Positions 24,434-36,499 of a stretch of DNA of 64,000 nt are shown in pieces. Numbering within the stretch: position 1 is the first letter of the stretch; each line of letters begins with the position of its first letter. The notes below the pieces were generated by a model. It did not search any database, was not told the origin of the DNA, and saw only the letters and a list, made by a program, of their open reading frames with translations. This DNA is from Aedes albopictus (lineage: Eukaryota > Arthropoda > Insecta > Diptera > Culicidae): positions 44,861,464 to 44,925,463 of the forward strand of contig NC_085138.1 of the NCBI RefSeq assembly GCF_035046485.1, read 5' to 3'. Made by a program: the position numbers and the translations under genes.

Positions 24434-26358
24434 TTAAATATTGACTCAAAGGCAACTCACTTTGAACCAAGTCTCTTTTTACTTCCGTTTACTCGATGAC
24501 GTACGTAAGAATAACACTTTTAAAAGCTTGGCTCGTTCTAGACGCACTATTTTACTGTTATGTCATTTTTGAATCATTATCAACTCACTTTCATTTTTTT
24601 TTTAGTTTTTATTAATGTGTATTTTAACTTAAATGCTAATTCTACACTCAACTCACTTTCATCAAATCCCGATTCACAATCAAATTCGTTGTGATTCGCT
24701 CTTGCCAAATCTCAGGTGACTTCCGTTTCATTTCCAAACTTTCCTACTTCTGACTTACTCTCGACTGGCTTCCGACTTATTCTCTTGACGGCGACCATTC
24801 AGAGAGTGAGCGAACTCTCGACACTATCTCGACTCATTCGCGATTCATCGTAGACTCACTCTCTTGAATAGTTGACAATTTAATCTCGAACTATTATCAA
24901 CTCACTTTTGACTCCTTCTGCAATTACTTTCAACTGATTTTAGAACTTCTTTAAACTCCCTAACTCCTCATTTTGGACAGAATACTCATTTCTACTTGCA
25001 TTCATTTCACTTCTGAACTAGCTTACTATGGTCTTTTTTTTACCTTCAACCTTTTAGCCTTCAACCGAGGTTTCACTCACTTTCTAGACCATGGATCGTT
25101 GATAATCATTGTTACTTCACTCTCGGCTCAATATTGACTCATTTTCTACAATCCTAATGTATATTTTCTCACACGCAACTCAGTCTCTACTACGTCTGTT
25201 CTTGTTTTCAGTTTACTTCTAGACTCATGCTATGCTCACTTTCGACTGCCTATCGGTAGATTCTCGACTCACTCTAGGATCAATATCTCGATACATTCGC
25301 TAATAATTATTAACTCACTCTTGACACATTCTGTACTCACTTTTGACGGATTCTCACTTTCGTTTAAGTTGGTGCTCACTGTAAAGTTGGTATCGATTAT
25401 AATTGAATCACTCTTATTCTTTCTGACTGCACTCATTTCAGATGCATTCTAGACTCACTGTCTTAACTGACTTTCGTGAAATATTGTCAAATCACTTGCA
25501 TCGTACTCCCAATTCACTTACGATTGATTCCCGATTCATCATCAGATCCCTTGAGTTTCACTCATGCCAAATCTCTGTTTACTTCCGTTTCACCTCCGAA
25601 CCTACCTTCGTTTGACATATGTACTTCCCACTGACATCCAACTTATTCTCTTGATGTTGGTTCATCATTAACAAATCATCTCACCAACAACTCTGGCTCA
25701 TTCACGGCGCTCTCTGTCTCGAATTATTTCCGACCCACTAGTGACTAGCGACTCATTTCCAACTAAAACTTTTTCAGCTTCAGATTCATTTCTCAACTAA
25801 TATTAAACATACTCTGTTGACTAACTTCAAACTTACTCACGAATCATTCACGAATCATTCACGACTCATTCTAGATTCACTCTCTTAACTTATTGTCGAT
25901 TCATTCGAGAATCTTTATCAACTCACTCTTGACTCATTCTACTTACACTATTGACTAATTTTCAAATCACTATCGAACCTTAACGACTTTTTCTATACAG
26001 AATCTATTTCGCTCTCGATTCGCTCTCTAAATATACTTGACTCACTTACGACTCAGCCGTGAGTTTTATCTTCAAATTCACTCTAGACTTGCTTTCTTCT
26101 GACTGAAAAGTGACACTCGACTCGACATTTTTTCACTCCACATCCACTTGCTTGACTTATTCTCGAATTATAACTAACCTACTCCTGAGTAAATGTCGAC
26201 TCACTCCCGGCCAATTCACTACTCACTCTTGTTCCACACTCCTATCGCAAAATAGTATTTCTTTCGACTGACTGTCAATTGAGTACTCGTGAGACACTAT
26301 CGAATAACTCACGACTCGCCTAGAGCTAAATAACATTGATTTTCAAAGTGAGTCGTGA

Positions 26359-26420
26359 ATTATTATTATTATCTTTATAAGCGAGTTTTCAGCCTAAGGC
26401 TCTAGCTAAGGCTGGTTAAT
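26359..26420 (+). mobile_element. AT-tailed retroposon 3' fragment
   Basis: TTATTATTATTATCTTTATAA followed by the dyad TTTTCAGCCTAAGGC and a CTAGCTAAGGCTGG word. Related to the copies at 2697, 3070 and 29369. It lies at the point where the 11-bp array changes strand. Confidence 0.55.
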
Positions 26421-28864
26421 TTCAGATGAGTCGTGAGCTAATCCATATTGTTTCACGACTACTCAACTGAGAGTCAGTCGAAAGGAAGACTAATTTAATT
26501 TATGAGTGGAATGAGAGTGAGTAGTGAATTGGGCGAGAGTGTGTCGGAATTCATTCAGAAGTGAGTTAGTTATAATTAGAGAATAAGTCAAGAAAGTGAA
26601 TATGAAGAGAGAGGATGATAAGTCGAGAGTTAGAAATACCTAATCCGTGGAGATCATGGTGGAGATTCAATCTTGGATTCAATACTGATTCGACACGCCG
26701 TATTGAGTCTAAAAAATTAAAGGAAAGTGAGAGGAGTTTTTATCGGATGTGAGTCACGAATGAGTTGAGAAGGATTCGAGAGTGAGTCGCGAATGAGTGG
26801 ATGAGACGTTGAGAGTGAGTCGAGAACGAGTCGCTAATAGGCCGATATAAGATAGTAGTGATTTTCAAAGTGAATCACTGAATTACTTCACCGATCGTGC
26901 CCTATTAACTTACTCCTGATTAACTTCATATTCCGCCTTAGCCAATTCACTACTCAGTTTCATTTCACTCCTAATAGTTTTTCTTACGACAGACTGTCAA
27001 AATTGTCTACTCGGGACACGCTATCGAATAACTCACGACTCACTTCGATATAATGACTCGCATTACTCATTTTGAAAATCTCTTTTATCACTCTCATGAA
27101 TTTTATCTCACTCTCGACTTATTCTCCTCAACTCAATTGCGACTCACTTTCGACTATATTTTCGAACTCACATTGACTGCTTTATTTCTAGACTCTAGAC
27201 TCACTTTAGAATCATTCTGTTTAAATTTTCTCGTTTTATTATGGAATCATTATTAACTCACTCCTGGCTCTCTCACGACTCACTTTTGACAGATTCCCAA
27301 TTCACTTTCGACTTTGGCGACTTTTTGAAACTATGAATTCCTAGAAATTAACAAAAACTCAAACAAGAAAAAACTGACTTGCTTTTCACTTCTAAATTTT
27401 CTTACTTTTGACTTACTTTGACTGACTTCCGACTAATTTAGTCTCTTGAGGACGATTCTTTCACATATCACGATTAACTCACTCTCTGCTCACTCGTGGC
27501 ATTTTGCGACATTCTATCGCGACTCATTCTACACTTATGCTCTTGACTTATTAGCAAGTTATTCTCGAATCATAATCAACCTACTTTAGACTAATTCCGA
27601 ACATACTTTTGACTGATTTTTAAAACACTAACCACTCCCTAACTCCACATTTGTTTACAAAATACTCATTTCTACTTACATTAATTGCACTTCTGAGCTA
27701 GCCTTCATTATTCTTTTTTCGACTAATCTTTAACAGAGCTTTCACTCGCGTTCTACACTTTGGATCATTGACGATAATCACTGTTACTTCACTCTCGGCT
27801 CATCATCGGTTCATTCTCTTCTCATTCTTGTTGTATTATTGTCTCACACGCAACTCACTCTCGACTACGTCTCTTCTTGTTTTCAGTTTTATTCTTCTCT
27901 AGCATGAGCAGAACACTTTGACTGCCTATCGGCAGATCCTCGCCTCACTCTAGAATCACTCTTTTGATTCATTCGCGAAAAATTATCTACTCACTCTCAA
28001 CTCATTCTCTGCTCACTGCTGACTGTTTTTGAGTATTCTTAACTTAATTTCGATTTGGGCTACTATTACTGTTCAATAGGTCGGCTCCAGAGGCACATTC
28101 TCCTCCATTTAGGGAATTTGTGCCATTACTACTACTGTTACTCACTTTCGTTTTAGTTTTTACTCACTGTAAAACTGGAATCGACTGATAAGTATCCATG
28201 ATTATAATTGACTCACTCCTATTCATCGAGTGATCGCGCTGTTACATGTTGTACAACACGATGAAAATATCTCGCGTTTTGTACTTAGAATTAGCGTGAT
28301 GTTGGCGGTTGTGGCGAATCGCGCGAGTTACGGAAGGTTAGCTCATTCCAGGTGCGTTTAGACTCACTGTCTAGAAAGCATCTGGAGCTTACTTTTGCAT
28401 TACTATTATTGCATCCCTGTCAACTCACTTACATCGCACTCTGAATTCACCGATTCACTATGAAATCCCTTCAAATTCACTATTGCCAAATATCTGTTGA
28501 CTTCTGTTTCACCTCTAAACTTACCTTCTTTTGACTTACTTTCGACTGACATCCAACTAATTCTCTTGATGCAGATTCATCATTAACAAACCATCTCACC
28601 AACAACTCTGGTTCAGTCACGACGCTATCTCCGGCTCACTGGTAACTAGCGGCTCAATCCCAGCTACAACTTCCCCAGTTTTAGATTCGTGACTCATTCA
28701 AGATTGACTGATTTTCGAATCACTGTCGAATCCTAATGACTTGTTTCTGAATCTCGACTCATCATCATCTCACTTCAAATTCACTTTCTTGACTTATTCT
28801 CTAATTATAACTAACTTACTTCTGAATGAATTCCGACTCGCTCTCACGACTCACTATTAATTAC

Positions 28865-29252
28865 CAGTGTTGGTATACTCACACTCAAAGCTCATGAACC
28901 GCTTCAGCGTAGGCAAACTCGCGCTCGATTTTGAATCATTTTCCCATGCACGGGATTTTCATGCAAAATCTCACTCTCACGAGTCAAGCGCCGAAATCTC
29001 GCTCGCTTGTAAAACGAGTCCAAATTGGTTAGGACGACATTCATTGTTCTTGTACGCAAGATATGGTCTTGTTCTATCATACAATCCTTAATGTTTCGAT
29101 GTTAATAATAAGACTACCAAGAAATAAAGCAATGAGTAAAATGACGAGTCAATTCATTCGTGATTTTTTTGGCGGTGAGATTTGTAAGTCAAGAATCGCA
29201 ACTGAAACAACTTAACCATGAAAGTTGAAAGTTTGAGTTTTTTTCAACACTG
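28865..29252. mobile_element. Probable hAT-type MITE, 388 bp
   Basis: Starts CAGTGTTGG and ends CAACACTG, giving 8-bp perfect terminal inverted repeats, with weaker similarity inward (ACTCAAA words on both sides). Flanks TTAATTAC and TAATCACT are similar but not identical, so the target duplication is imprecise or decayed. The interior is single-copy-looking and unlike the surrounding array. It contains a 74-codon frame of no recognised type. Confidence 0.55.
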
Positions 29253-29368
29253 TAATCACTACTCACTCACATTCCACTCTTAATGTGAATTAGTCTTTTT
29301 TCAACTGGCTCTCAGTTGAGTACTTGGAACACACTATCGAATAATTCACGACTCACCTCTAAATAAAC

Positions 29369-29448
29369 CGAAGCCTTAGCTAGAGCCTTAGGCTGAGTTT
29401 CAGTTTGCAGCTCTAGCTAAGGCTGGATAATAAAGATAATAATAATAA
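29369..29448 (-). mobile_element. AT-tailed retroposon fragment, second dyad form
   Basis: Contains CTTAGCTAGAGCCTTAGGCTG and then CTCTAGCTAAGGCTGG before AATAAAGATAATAATAATAA. Same family as 26359-26420, opposite tail orientation. Confidence 0.5.
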
Positions 29449-29579
29449 CTCATAACTCACTTTGAAAATAACAACCTTATCTCGTCCTGTTTGCGGCTCA
29501 TTTTAGACTAATTCTGAACTCATTCGCGACTCGCACTCGACTAGATCTCTTCTCACTTTCGTTTCACTTCTAGACTCAA

Positions 29580-29760
29580 AGGGGCATATGCGGTGGAATA
29601 CTGGAGGTGTTTCTTTTTTTGGCGTCTTCAACAACACAGTAACCTGAAGTTTTTCTCAAACAGCAGTAAACTTGGCAGAAAAGCATAATACTCACGCTCT
29701 TTTCACCACCTCATTGCAGAAATGGAGAATTTATCATATAACCATAAAAAACATGCCGTG
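29580..29760. mobile_element. Interspersed repeat fragment shared with 40535-40600
   Basis: The words CATAATACTCACGCTCTTTT and CATTGCAGAAATGGAGAA align with CATAATACCCATGCTTTA and CATTGCAGAAACGAAGA near 40540-40590. A dispersed non-coding element is likely; ends not found. Confidence 0.45.
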
Positions 29761-30112
29761 ATGAGTCTAAAAGTTAACGGAAAGTGAGTCGAATGTGAGT
29801 TACGAAGGAGTTGTGAAGAATTCGAGAGTGAGTTGAGAATGAGTTGAGAAGAAGTCGAGAGTAAGTCGAGAGTAAGTCGAGAATAAGGCGCCAATAGGCC
29901 GATATAAGATTAGTTTCAACGTGAATCACTACTTCAAATCTAGTACTTCACCTACTATTCCTGATTAACTCCCTATTTCGTTTCTGCCAATTCACTACTC
30001 ACTTTCATTTAACTCATAATACAGTCTTTCTTTCGACTGACTGTCAAAATTGTCTACTATTGACACACTATTGAATAACTCACGCCTCATTTCGATAGTC
30101 AATAATGAAACA

Positions 30113-30178
30113 GTCGCTCATGAGAAGGTCGCTCATGAGAAGGTCGCTCATGAGAAAGTCGCTCATGAGAAAGTCGCT
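30113..30178 (+). repeat. 15-bp perfect minisatellite
   Basis: More than four consecutive near-perfect copies of GTCGCTCATGAGAAG. In frame they read VAHEK repeated, which explains the local 65-codon frame. Its low divergence against the degenerate 11-bp background marks it as young. Confidence 0.9.
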
Positions 30179-30554
30179 AATAAAGATAATAATCACTCAT
30201 GTCTCATTTCGAAAATCACTAATATCACTTTTGTGAGTTTTATCTAACTCTCGACTTATTCTCCTCAACTCAATCGCGACTCACTTTCGACTATATCTCT
30301 TCACTCACATTGACTGCTTTATTTCTAGACTCCCTTAAGGTTTGCTCGGGACTATCTACAACATGATTCTTTCTCGACTCACTTTAGAATCTTTCTGTTG
30401 TAATTTTCTCGTTTCAGTATGGAATCATTATTAACTCACTCCTGGCTCTCACACGACTCACTTTTGACAGATTCCCAATTCACTTTCGACTTGGACGACT
30501 TTTTGAAACTAGGAATCTCTATGAATTAACAAATTCTCGAACATCTGGTCACTT

Positions 30555-31688
30555 TACCGCCACGTACCTATTGCGGAGAGAGTTCGGGGAGTGATCTTTC
30601 CCCCAAAGTCCCATCACAATCACGATGAGCTAAAATTGTCCGTCGTCGTCTTACATGGTGGTTGTGATGGTAGCAAAAATAACCCAGAAGCCAATTGTCT
30701 TTACCACCAGTCTTGCATCCTGGTCCCTTCCCCTTCTTCCTAGGTACATTCCTTGGTATCGACATTTACTCGCCTCGCGGTCGACGAGAGAAAGCACAAT
30801 CGCTAAAAATAGCGCTCCTCCTGCATGCAACACACCACAATGTCGATGGGTACCTCCTTCGATACGGCGGCCGGCGATGTATACAAAACATGTGCAAAAT
30901 TCAAATCGTCATCATCACACCACCACCGCCACTGCTTCGCGTCATCTAAGTCGCAGTCGTTGAAGGCCGTCGTCGCCTACTAGTCAATGGATCTAACACA
31001 TGCATTCGGGTCGCTCGCAGTAGGCCGGGATTCATTCATCAGAATCGGGAGTTATTGATAGATGTGCCATCGGAGCGAAACCATAGCAACAGTTTTCGCC
31101 ATCGCGCGCGGGCGGGTCTGATGAGGTGACACCTGTGCAGTGCACAGTTTGCACCGCAATATGAAAATGACACACACAAACGCATCCACTGACAGTTCTT
31201 TGAATTCTGTCAGTAGTTACAGCTACCGAATGCTATTCAGTAAGTGAAACGTAAACATGTTACAGCTATCAAACGTTTACCGTATAACAATTTTCATTGC
31301 GATATTTTTCATCGAAAAAAAATAATTGCATAGCACAATTTCGTCGTAATATCAGTCCCTCCTTCGTCAAAACATACAAATTAAACGTCTTTCCGGTAGG
31401 GATGAGTCTCGGCAACCCGCCCGCCCTCTGGAAAAAAGCTATAAGAAAACATTTACTCGCCAAGAATGGCCTCGAAAAGCCGAAATTTCCTCGCCATACC
31501 TTCGCCGTCGTGAACAAGAAGATTTTGCATAATGACGTTAAATCCATGGCACGCTACGAATCAAGCGCCAAGGGAAACCGAAAACCTTTCACTCCCACTC
31601 TCCCCCACTAAGATCCCGCAGCGAGCGCAGATGATAGAATATTGATTGGAGAGTTATTGTGCCCCGGCTCCGGCTTCGTCGTACTTAC
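30555..31688. other. Low-repeat, CpG-richer segment with unconfirmed frames
   Basis: Between two mobile elements. A pyrimidine-rich tract ending CTAG at 30743 resembles an acceptor. A short minus-strand frame from 30765 begins MSIPRNVPRKKGKGPG, and a plus-strand ATG at 30840 opens MSMGTSFDTAAGD. From 31390 a plus-strand frame reads MSLGNPPALWKKAIRKHLL and continues to about 31608. None has a recognisable domain, and both strands are open in places, so none is called as a gene. The 31000-31250 stretch looks promoter-like in composition only. Confidence 0.3.
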
Positions 31689-31859
31689 GCCTACTAGGAT
31701 TCGGCGTCCGTCGCTTCCTGTATCTCCCTCTTGGTCGCGGCACCGACTTTTGGGGCCCGTTCATGAATAAAACATCGCCCCTCTTCCGGACGAGTGTGTT
31801 GATAGCGCGCAAGTGGGGCGCTGGGCCTTTCCTTGCTCCTACCTCTACCCTAGGATCCT
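31689..31859 (-). CDS. Candidate internal exon, basic peptide
   Basis: On the minus strand the interval is open, preceded by an AG acceptor (CTTGTTAG) and ended by GTAAGTA, a strong donor. The peptide is rich in arginine and proline toward the end (VPRPRGRYRKRRTPNPSR). No family recognised. The plus strand is also open here, and the acceptor has only a modest pyrimidine tract, so the call is tentative. It could be a decayed transposon ORF. Confidence 0.3.
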
Positions 31860-32338
31860 CTAACAAGGTAGGCTATCCGGCGAAGAATGACATTATCAAA
31901 AAGGCTTTTTTCGGATCAGATTGTCGCTCCTCTCGCGTCGAAGATGATGATGGCGCGGCGACCGACGAATAACGACGATTACAGTCGAGTCTCTTACTAA
32001 ACGAATTCCTATTAAACGGACTCCTATTAAACGAACTCCTACTAGACAGGGGTGAGCGTTATAGGAGACTAAGAGCTTATGGGATTTCGGCATTTTGGGG
32101 GTGTGGCCTATTATCTCCGGTGTGTTAAGAGTTAACGCAATACTTTCTTCGGCAAAGTTTTAGGGCTTGATAAGATCTACCATTTAGAACTTTGGTTCAT
32201 ATGATTAGTTGACAACTTGACCGCTAGAGGGACCATCAACAGTTAGATGGTCAATTGCACTACAGGAACTATATCAGGTTGTCAAGCAAACGTTACGATA
32301 TGCGACAGCTCTAGACCCTGACAATTTGGACGGATAGT

Positions 32339-32674
32339 CACAGAGAACAGACGTCTATCTTCGTTTTCTGCCTTGTGTAAAACTTTGTAACGGTCATATC
32401 GAAGTATGTGGTTATGCTCCCGTTGCGCGGCGCTAGCGTTCCATCACTTACATTGTTGTGTTGTCAAATTAGTTTCCAGTGCTCGCCGTTTTTGGCCGTT
32501 TGGCGCTCGTGTCGCTTTGTGGGCTAGTGTATTTTAACGCTGAACACTGCCATCGTGGGGTCAAATCGACTTTATAAGTGGGGCAGTCTCCGTTGATGGC
32601 GTTGAGGTACACTTAAATCCTTTACACACGATTTCAACGTATTTTTGTTCGAGCTTAAACGTCTGTTCTCTGTG
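32339..32674. mobile_element. MITE with 7-bp target duplication, nested in the left arm
   Basis: Termini CACAGAGAACAGACGT and its exact complement (16 bp) bound 336 bp. GGATAGT flanks both sides (32332-32338, 32675-32681). The other arm of the host foldback, near 33800, carries the same sequence uninterrupted, with a single copy of that heptamer in the expected place, so it is a ready-made empty site. The termini resemble those of 53854-54095, which also has a 7-bp duplication. Confidence 0.9.
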
Positions 32675-32759
32675 GGATAGTGTCTTCGGAAAAGTTGTTG
32701 GGTACGCCAATAACTTACTGACGATGTGTTGCGAAGTTCGAAATTCCTTCACTGGGCGG

Positions 32760-33722
32760 CGCTAGTGAGCAAGTAAATTTTCAAAACCTCATATCTCAGA
32801 ATCCCGATAACTTAGAAAGTTGGTGTCTTCGGCAAAGTTGATCAGTATGACATAAACTTACATAAAAATAAACACTTGTTTCAAAATTCTGCCACCAGGA
32901 GGCGCTAGTGAACTTGCAAATTTTAGAAATCTCATAGCTCAGAATTCTGATAACTTAGAAAGTTGGTGTTTTCGGCAAAGTTGATCAGTATGACATAAAC
33001 TTACATAAAAATAAACACTTGTTTCGCAATTCTGCCACTAGGCGGCGTTTACCGGGTTTTTTCGTCTTTTTTCGACTTTTTTGGCGGTTTTTCGGCTTGG
33101 CAAAACTAGTGTCGCTCCCCCCGATAACTTAGAAAGTTGGTGTCTTCGGGAAAGTGGATCAGAATGACATGAACACACATAAAAATAAACACTTGTTTCA
33201 AAATTTTGCCACTAGGAGGCGCTAGTAAACTTGCAAATTTTAAAATCTCGAAGCTCAGAATTCTGATAACTTAGGAAGTTGGTGTCTTCGGCAAAGTTGA
33301 TCAGTATGACATAAACTTACATAAAAATAAACACTTGTTTCAAAATTCTGCCACTAGGAGGCGCTGGTGAACTTGCAAATTTTAGAAATCTCATAGCTCA
33401 GAATCCAGATAACTTAGAAAGTTGGTGTCTTCGGCAAAGTTGATCAGTATGACATAAACTTACATAAAAATAAACACTTGTTTCAAAATTCTGCCTCTAG
33501 ACGGCGACACTAGTTTTGCCAAGCCGAAAAACCGCCAAAAAGGTCGAAAAAAGGCTAAAAAACCCGGTAAACGCCGCCTAGTGGCAGAATTGCGAAACAA
33601 GTGTTTATTTTTATGTAAGTTTATGTCATACTGATCAACTTTGCCGAAAACACCAACTTCCTAAGTTATCAGGATTCTGAGCTATGAGATTTCTAAAATT
33701 TGCAAGTTCACTAGCGCCTCCT
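32760..33722 (+). repeat. Tandem units of about 143 bp with CTTCGGCAAAGTT core
   Basis: The sequence from GGCGCTAGTGAAC through GATAACTTAGAAAGTTGG and CTTCGGCAAAGTTGATCAG to CTTGTTTCAAAATTCTGCCA repeats from about 32765, 32908, 33225 and 33367, with one inverted copy at about 33581-33722. A related composite (GCGCCACC, then TTTGCTGAAGACACC) appears at 50015-50190, and a more distant one in 51830-53560. Confidence 0.85.
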
Positions 33723-34128
33723 AGTGGAGGAATTTCGAACTTCGCAACACATCGTCAGTAAGTTATTGGCGTACCCAACAACTTTTCCGAAGACACTATC
33801 CTTCCAAATTATCAGGGTCTTGAGCTGTCGCATATCGTAACGTTTGCTTGATAACCTGATATAGTTCCTGTAGTGCAATTTAGCATCTAACTGTTGATGG
33901 TCCCTCTAGCGGTCAAGTTGCCAACTAATCATATGAACCAAAGTTCTAAAAGGTAGATCTTATCAAGCCCTAAAGCTTTGCCGAAGAAAGTATTACGTTA
34001 ACTTTTAACACACCCGAGATAATAGGCCACACCCCCAAAATGCCGAAATCCCATAAGCTCTTAGTCTCCTATTAAGCGGATTCCTATTGCGCCCCCCGAC
34101 CAGTGATCTTATAAGAGTCTCGACTGTA

Positions 34129-34429
34129 CCTACCTACAGTCACACAAAACAATCGATGCCCGATGCGACCGAGTGAAATGAATTCGTGACTTTTCGGGAC
34201 CTACCAACTGTCACGTCCGTTTGGATTCCGGAGGAATGCCGACTGATTTTGGAGGGGGTACATAGCGTACCCTGTATTGATATCAATCAGCGGATTTCTT
34301 TGGGAGACTCGAAACAAGCTGCCAGTACCGCCAGTATCAAATCACCAGAAGATGCAAGCAGTTCATTGTAACATACACAATATCGACTCGACTTCCCTGA
34401 TAGGGCGTGTTAGTACTTTCAGTGGATTT
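34129..34429. other. Low-repeat segment with a short open frame
   Basis: A plus-strand frame ending in TAA at 34371 reads ...TSVWIPEECRLILEGVHSVP and then a serine-rich tail. It could be the end of a coding exon, but there is no clear acceptor and it begins without an ATG. Not called as a gene. Confidence 0.25.
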
Positions 34430-34795
34430 CAGAGGTGTTTCAGGGAGTTCCAGGGGGATTCAGGCGAATTCAAAGATGAAATTTTATGGCGTTTCAGGAA
34501 CATTAAAATGGTGTCAAGGGGGCTTCAAAAGAATTCCTGGCGGAATTTATTGGAGTTTTAGAGCGTTTGAGGTTTGAGTAGGGCTCCTGTGGAGAGGATT
34601 GTACTGAAACACTTCTGAAACAACCCCCCTCCCCCTACTAAAGCACCCTCATATGCCTCTGAAACCTTTTGAAACCCTCTTAAATACTCCTGAAACGCTC
34701 CAGAGCTTTAAATCCCCTAAAACTAGTATGAAACCCCTCTGAAACCCTGGGAATCTGGAAGTCTCTGAAATCCCCTAGGAATGCCCCTTTAACTC
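34430..34795. repeat. Degenerate CTGAAACCCC-type array, part 1
   Basis: Words like TTTCAGGGGG then CTGAAACCCCTC recur with an orientation change near 34560. It continues at 38793 after the LTR element, so the LTR element split one array. Same family as 49290-49810, 56280-58070 and 61500-62000. Confidence 0.65.
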
Positions 34796-34800
34796 CCTGA

Positions 34801-34901
34801 TGTAGTAGGCTATGCTGGAAGTGACATTAGTGGGACAGATAATAAAACATCACTTGTGTACTGGACATCAACCAACAAACAGTGTTTTATAGATTATTAC
34901 A
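34801..34901 (+). repeat. 5' LTR (101 bp)
   Basis: TG...CA boundaries, with an AATAAAA polyadenylation-like word inside. Identical to 38687-38787. Confidence 0.95.
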
Positions 34902-36499
34902 TTGGCGACGAGAATAAAGAACCCCGTCGAAGAATTAGTTGTCCCCTTATTTGTCTAGGTTGAAAAGGAAAGTATATAACATTTATTTAAAGGCAAGTTC
35001 AATTAAACTAACCATTTCCAGCAATCAAAATCATTTTGCGAAACCATTGGCGTGAACCTCAGCAAATGAAGATAAATTACTTGCAAATTAATAGCCGCCG
35101 GAAAGGATAAGAACTGGTGCGACATGGAGTTCCACATACAAGCGGGAAACGTTATGTTCTGACGTAAAATTTGGGTGCCATGGTGGAAAGGAATAAATCG
35201 AGGTAGGTAGGTCCAACATAATTTACGCTAGCCAAAAGATGCCTATCTTGAAATGTGTAGAAAAGAAGAGAGGTATCATAGAGGTATCAAAACCTATAGT
35301 TCTACGTTGCAATGTTCATAACTTGCATATTAAGCCTTAATTAATTGGTTACAATGTGCATTTGTTCAGGAAAGTCTGTTAGAAAAAAAAATACATTTTT
35401 TTTTCAAGCTGTCAGATAACATAAGGTTGCCGTGCAGCCTACACAATGAAGGCGTAAGATGAGCTTGCTTTGATCCTATGTAGACGGTAACCAAATTAGG
35501 AAACTCCTTCTATTCAAGGTTTGCCATAGGGCAACTATTGTGTTATAATAATTCTGAATTGAACATTATTATTCTAATTGTTTGTAAAATTTACACCCTG
35601 ACCAACTACTACTAATCTATATGGTTTCAAATGATGGGAAGACTTAACAATTCTTATACGTTAATGTATACTATACGATTTGCACACCGATGGCAACATA
35701 CTATTCCATACATACAATATTGATGATTTTATAGTCTATCGCTCATCACTTTGCGCCATTTAGCTGGAACTTGATTCTTTGTGGACTTGTTGCAGAATCT
35801 CCATCACACTTTTTTTCCTGACATGTGACATAGGAGACGGAAACGATAATTTACCTCTATATTCAAACATAATATTTGCAACCTTTTAGATTCAAAGTCC
35901 CCATAAAAAATAAGTGTCTGATATAGAAATTTGGATCATATGTAGATGATTAGTAAGGTTGATTGATTCGTTTGGCAATGACAATTGAATCATCTACCAG
36001 CCATAACCGTTGTCAAAAGTGCTTTGGACTACACTACATTTTCAATAGATGTGAAGGACTATATGCAAACTTGAGCACTAAAGTGGACTCAAACCAATTT
36101 AGTTTGTGAATTTTATGATGGAAAAACAGGTAAAATTTATTCGTGTATGCTAAAATATGTTGTATATTGAAGATTTCTTCAATTTTGAAATGAAACAGCG
36201 AAGAAGTATTGCATACGCCCACCTTGACATTACTTATGGGTTTGAGAAAGAAACTCTAGATTATTTACAGAAAGTTGATGAATTTTCACCGATAAAATTC
36301 GGATATGTCGAAATGATAAAATGATGTTTTGTTAATTTTGATCAAACATTGATTTGTAATTGAAATAGAACTTTTGTCACAGAGACTGGGAGTTGCACGA
36401 TTTATTACCAAACATCAGATACTCTGGAAATCCATAGTTGCAGTGCATGGAAAATACGAAAAGAATATTGAATTACCCATCGAATTATAATAATATAGA

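Larger units (their letters stand above)
21300..30540 (+). repeat. 11-bp degenerate array (CGACTCACTCT) with kilobase-scale duplications
   Basis: Units near CGACTCACTCT/CGACTCATTCT repeat with an 11-base period, seen clearly in inverted form at 29820-29890 (GAGAGTGAGTT, GAGAATGAGTT, GAGAGTAAGTC). Orientation flips at about 26440-26880 and 29760-29895. Larger blocks recur: the block with an AAAAAA-rich insert at 21851 and 22671 (about 820 bp apart), 25032-25360 against 27714-28040, 25490-25740 against 28430-28640, and 26945-27320 against about 29995-30500. An 11-base period rotates the frame, so only short open frames arise. Confidence 0.85.
21242..30554. mobile_element. Giant TA-flanked element filled with an 11-bp array
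   Basis: AAGTGACCAGATGT at 21242 recurs as its exact reverse complement ending at 30554. Both are preceded or followed by TA (21240-21241, 30555-30556), and similarity continues inward through a CGA word with a 1-base gap. This is the layout of a Tc1/mariner-type insertion, 9313 bp long, but the interior encodes no transposase and consists almost wholly of degenerate 11-bp repeats plus later insertions. The 14-bp terminal match is short, so the assignment is less secure than for 5604-14889. The coincidence of array edges with both termini supports it. Confidence 0.65.
31982..34126. mobile_element. Foldback TA element with internal tandem units, 2145 bp
   Basis: Termini CAGTCGAGTCTCTTA (31982-31996) and TAAGAGTCTCGACTG (34112-34126) are inverted with one mismatch, and TA lies on both outer sides. 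Long arms follow: 32048-32338 plus 32682-32760 mirror about 33722-34075. A 75-bp module at 33041-33115 is mirrored at 33504-33578, and between these lie copies of a unit of about 143 bp with the word TCTTCGGCAAAGTTGATCAG. No coding capacity. The mariner-like assignment rests on TA and the CAGT start. Confidence 0.82.

Noticed and set aside
30113..30178. VAHEK repeat protein
   Set aside because: It is a perfect 15-bp minisatellite within an array; the frame is only 65 codons long.
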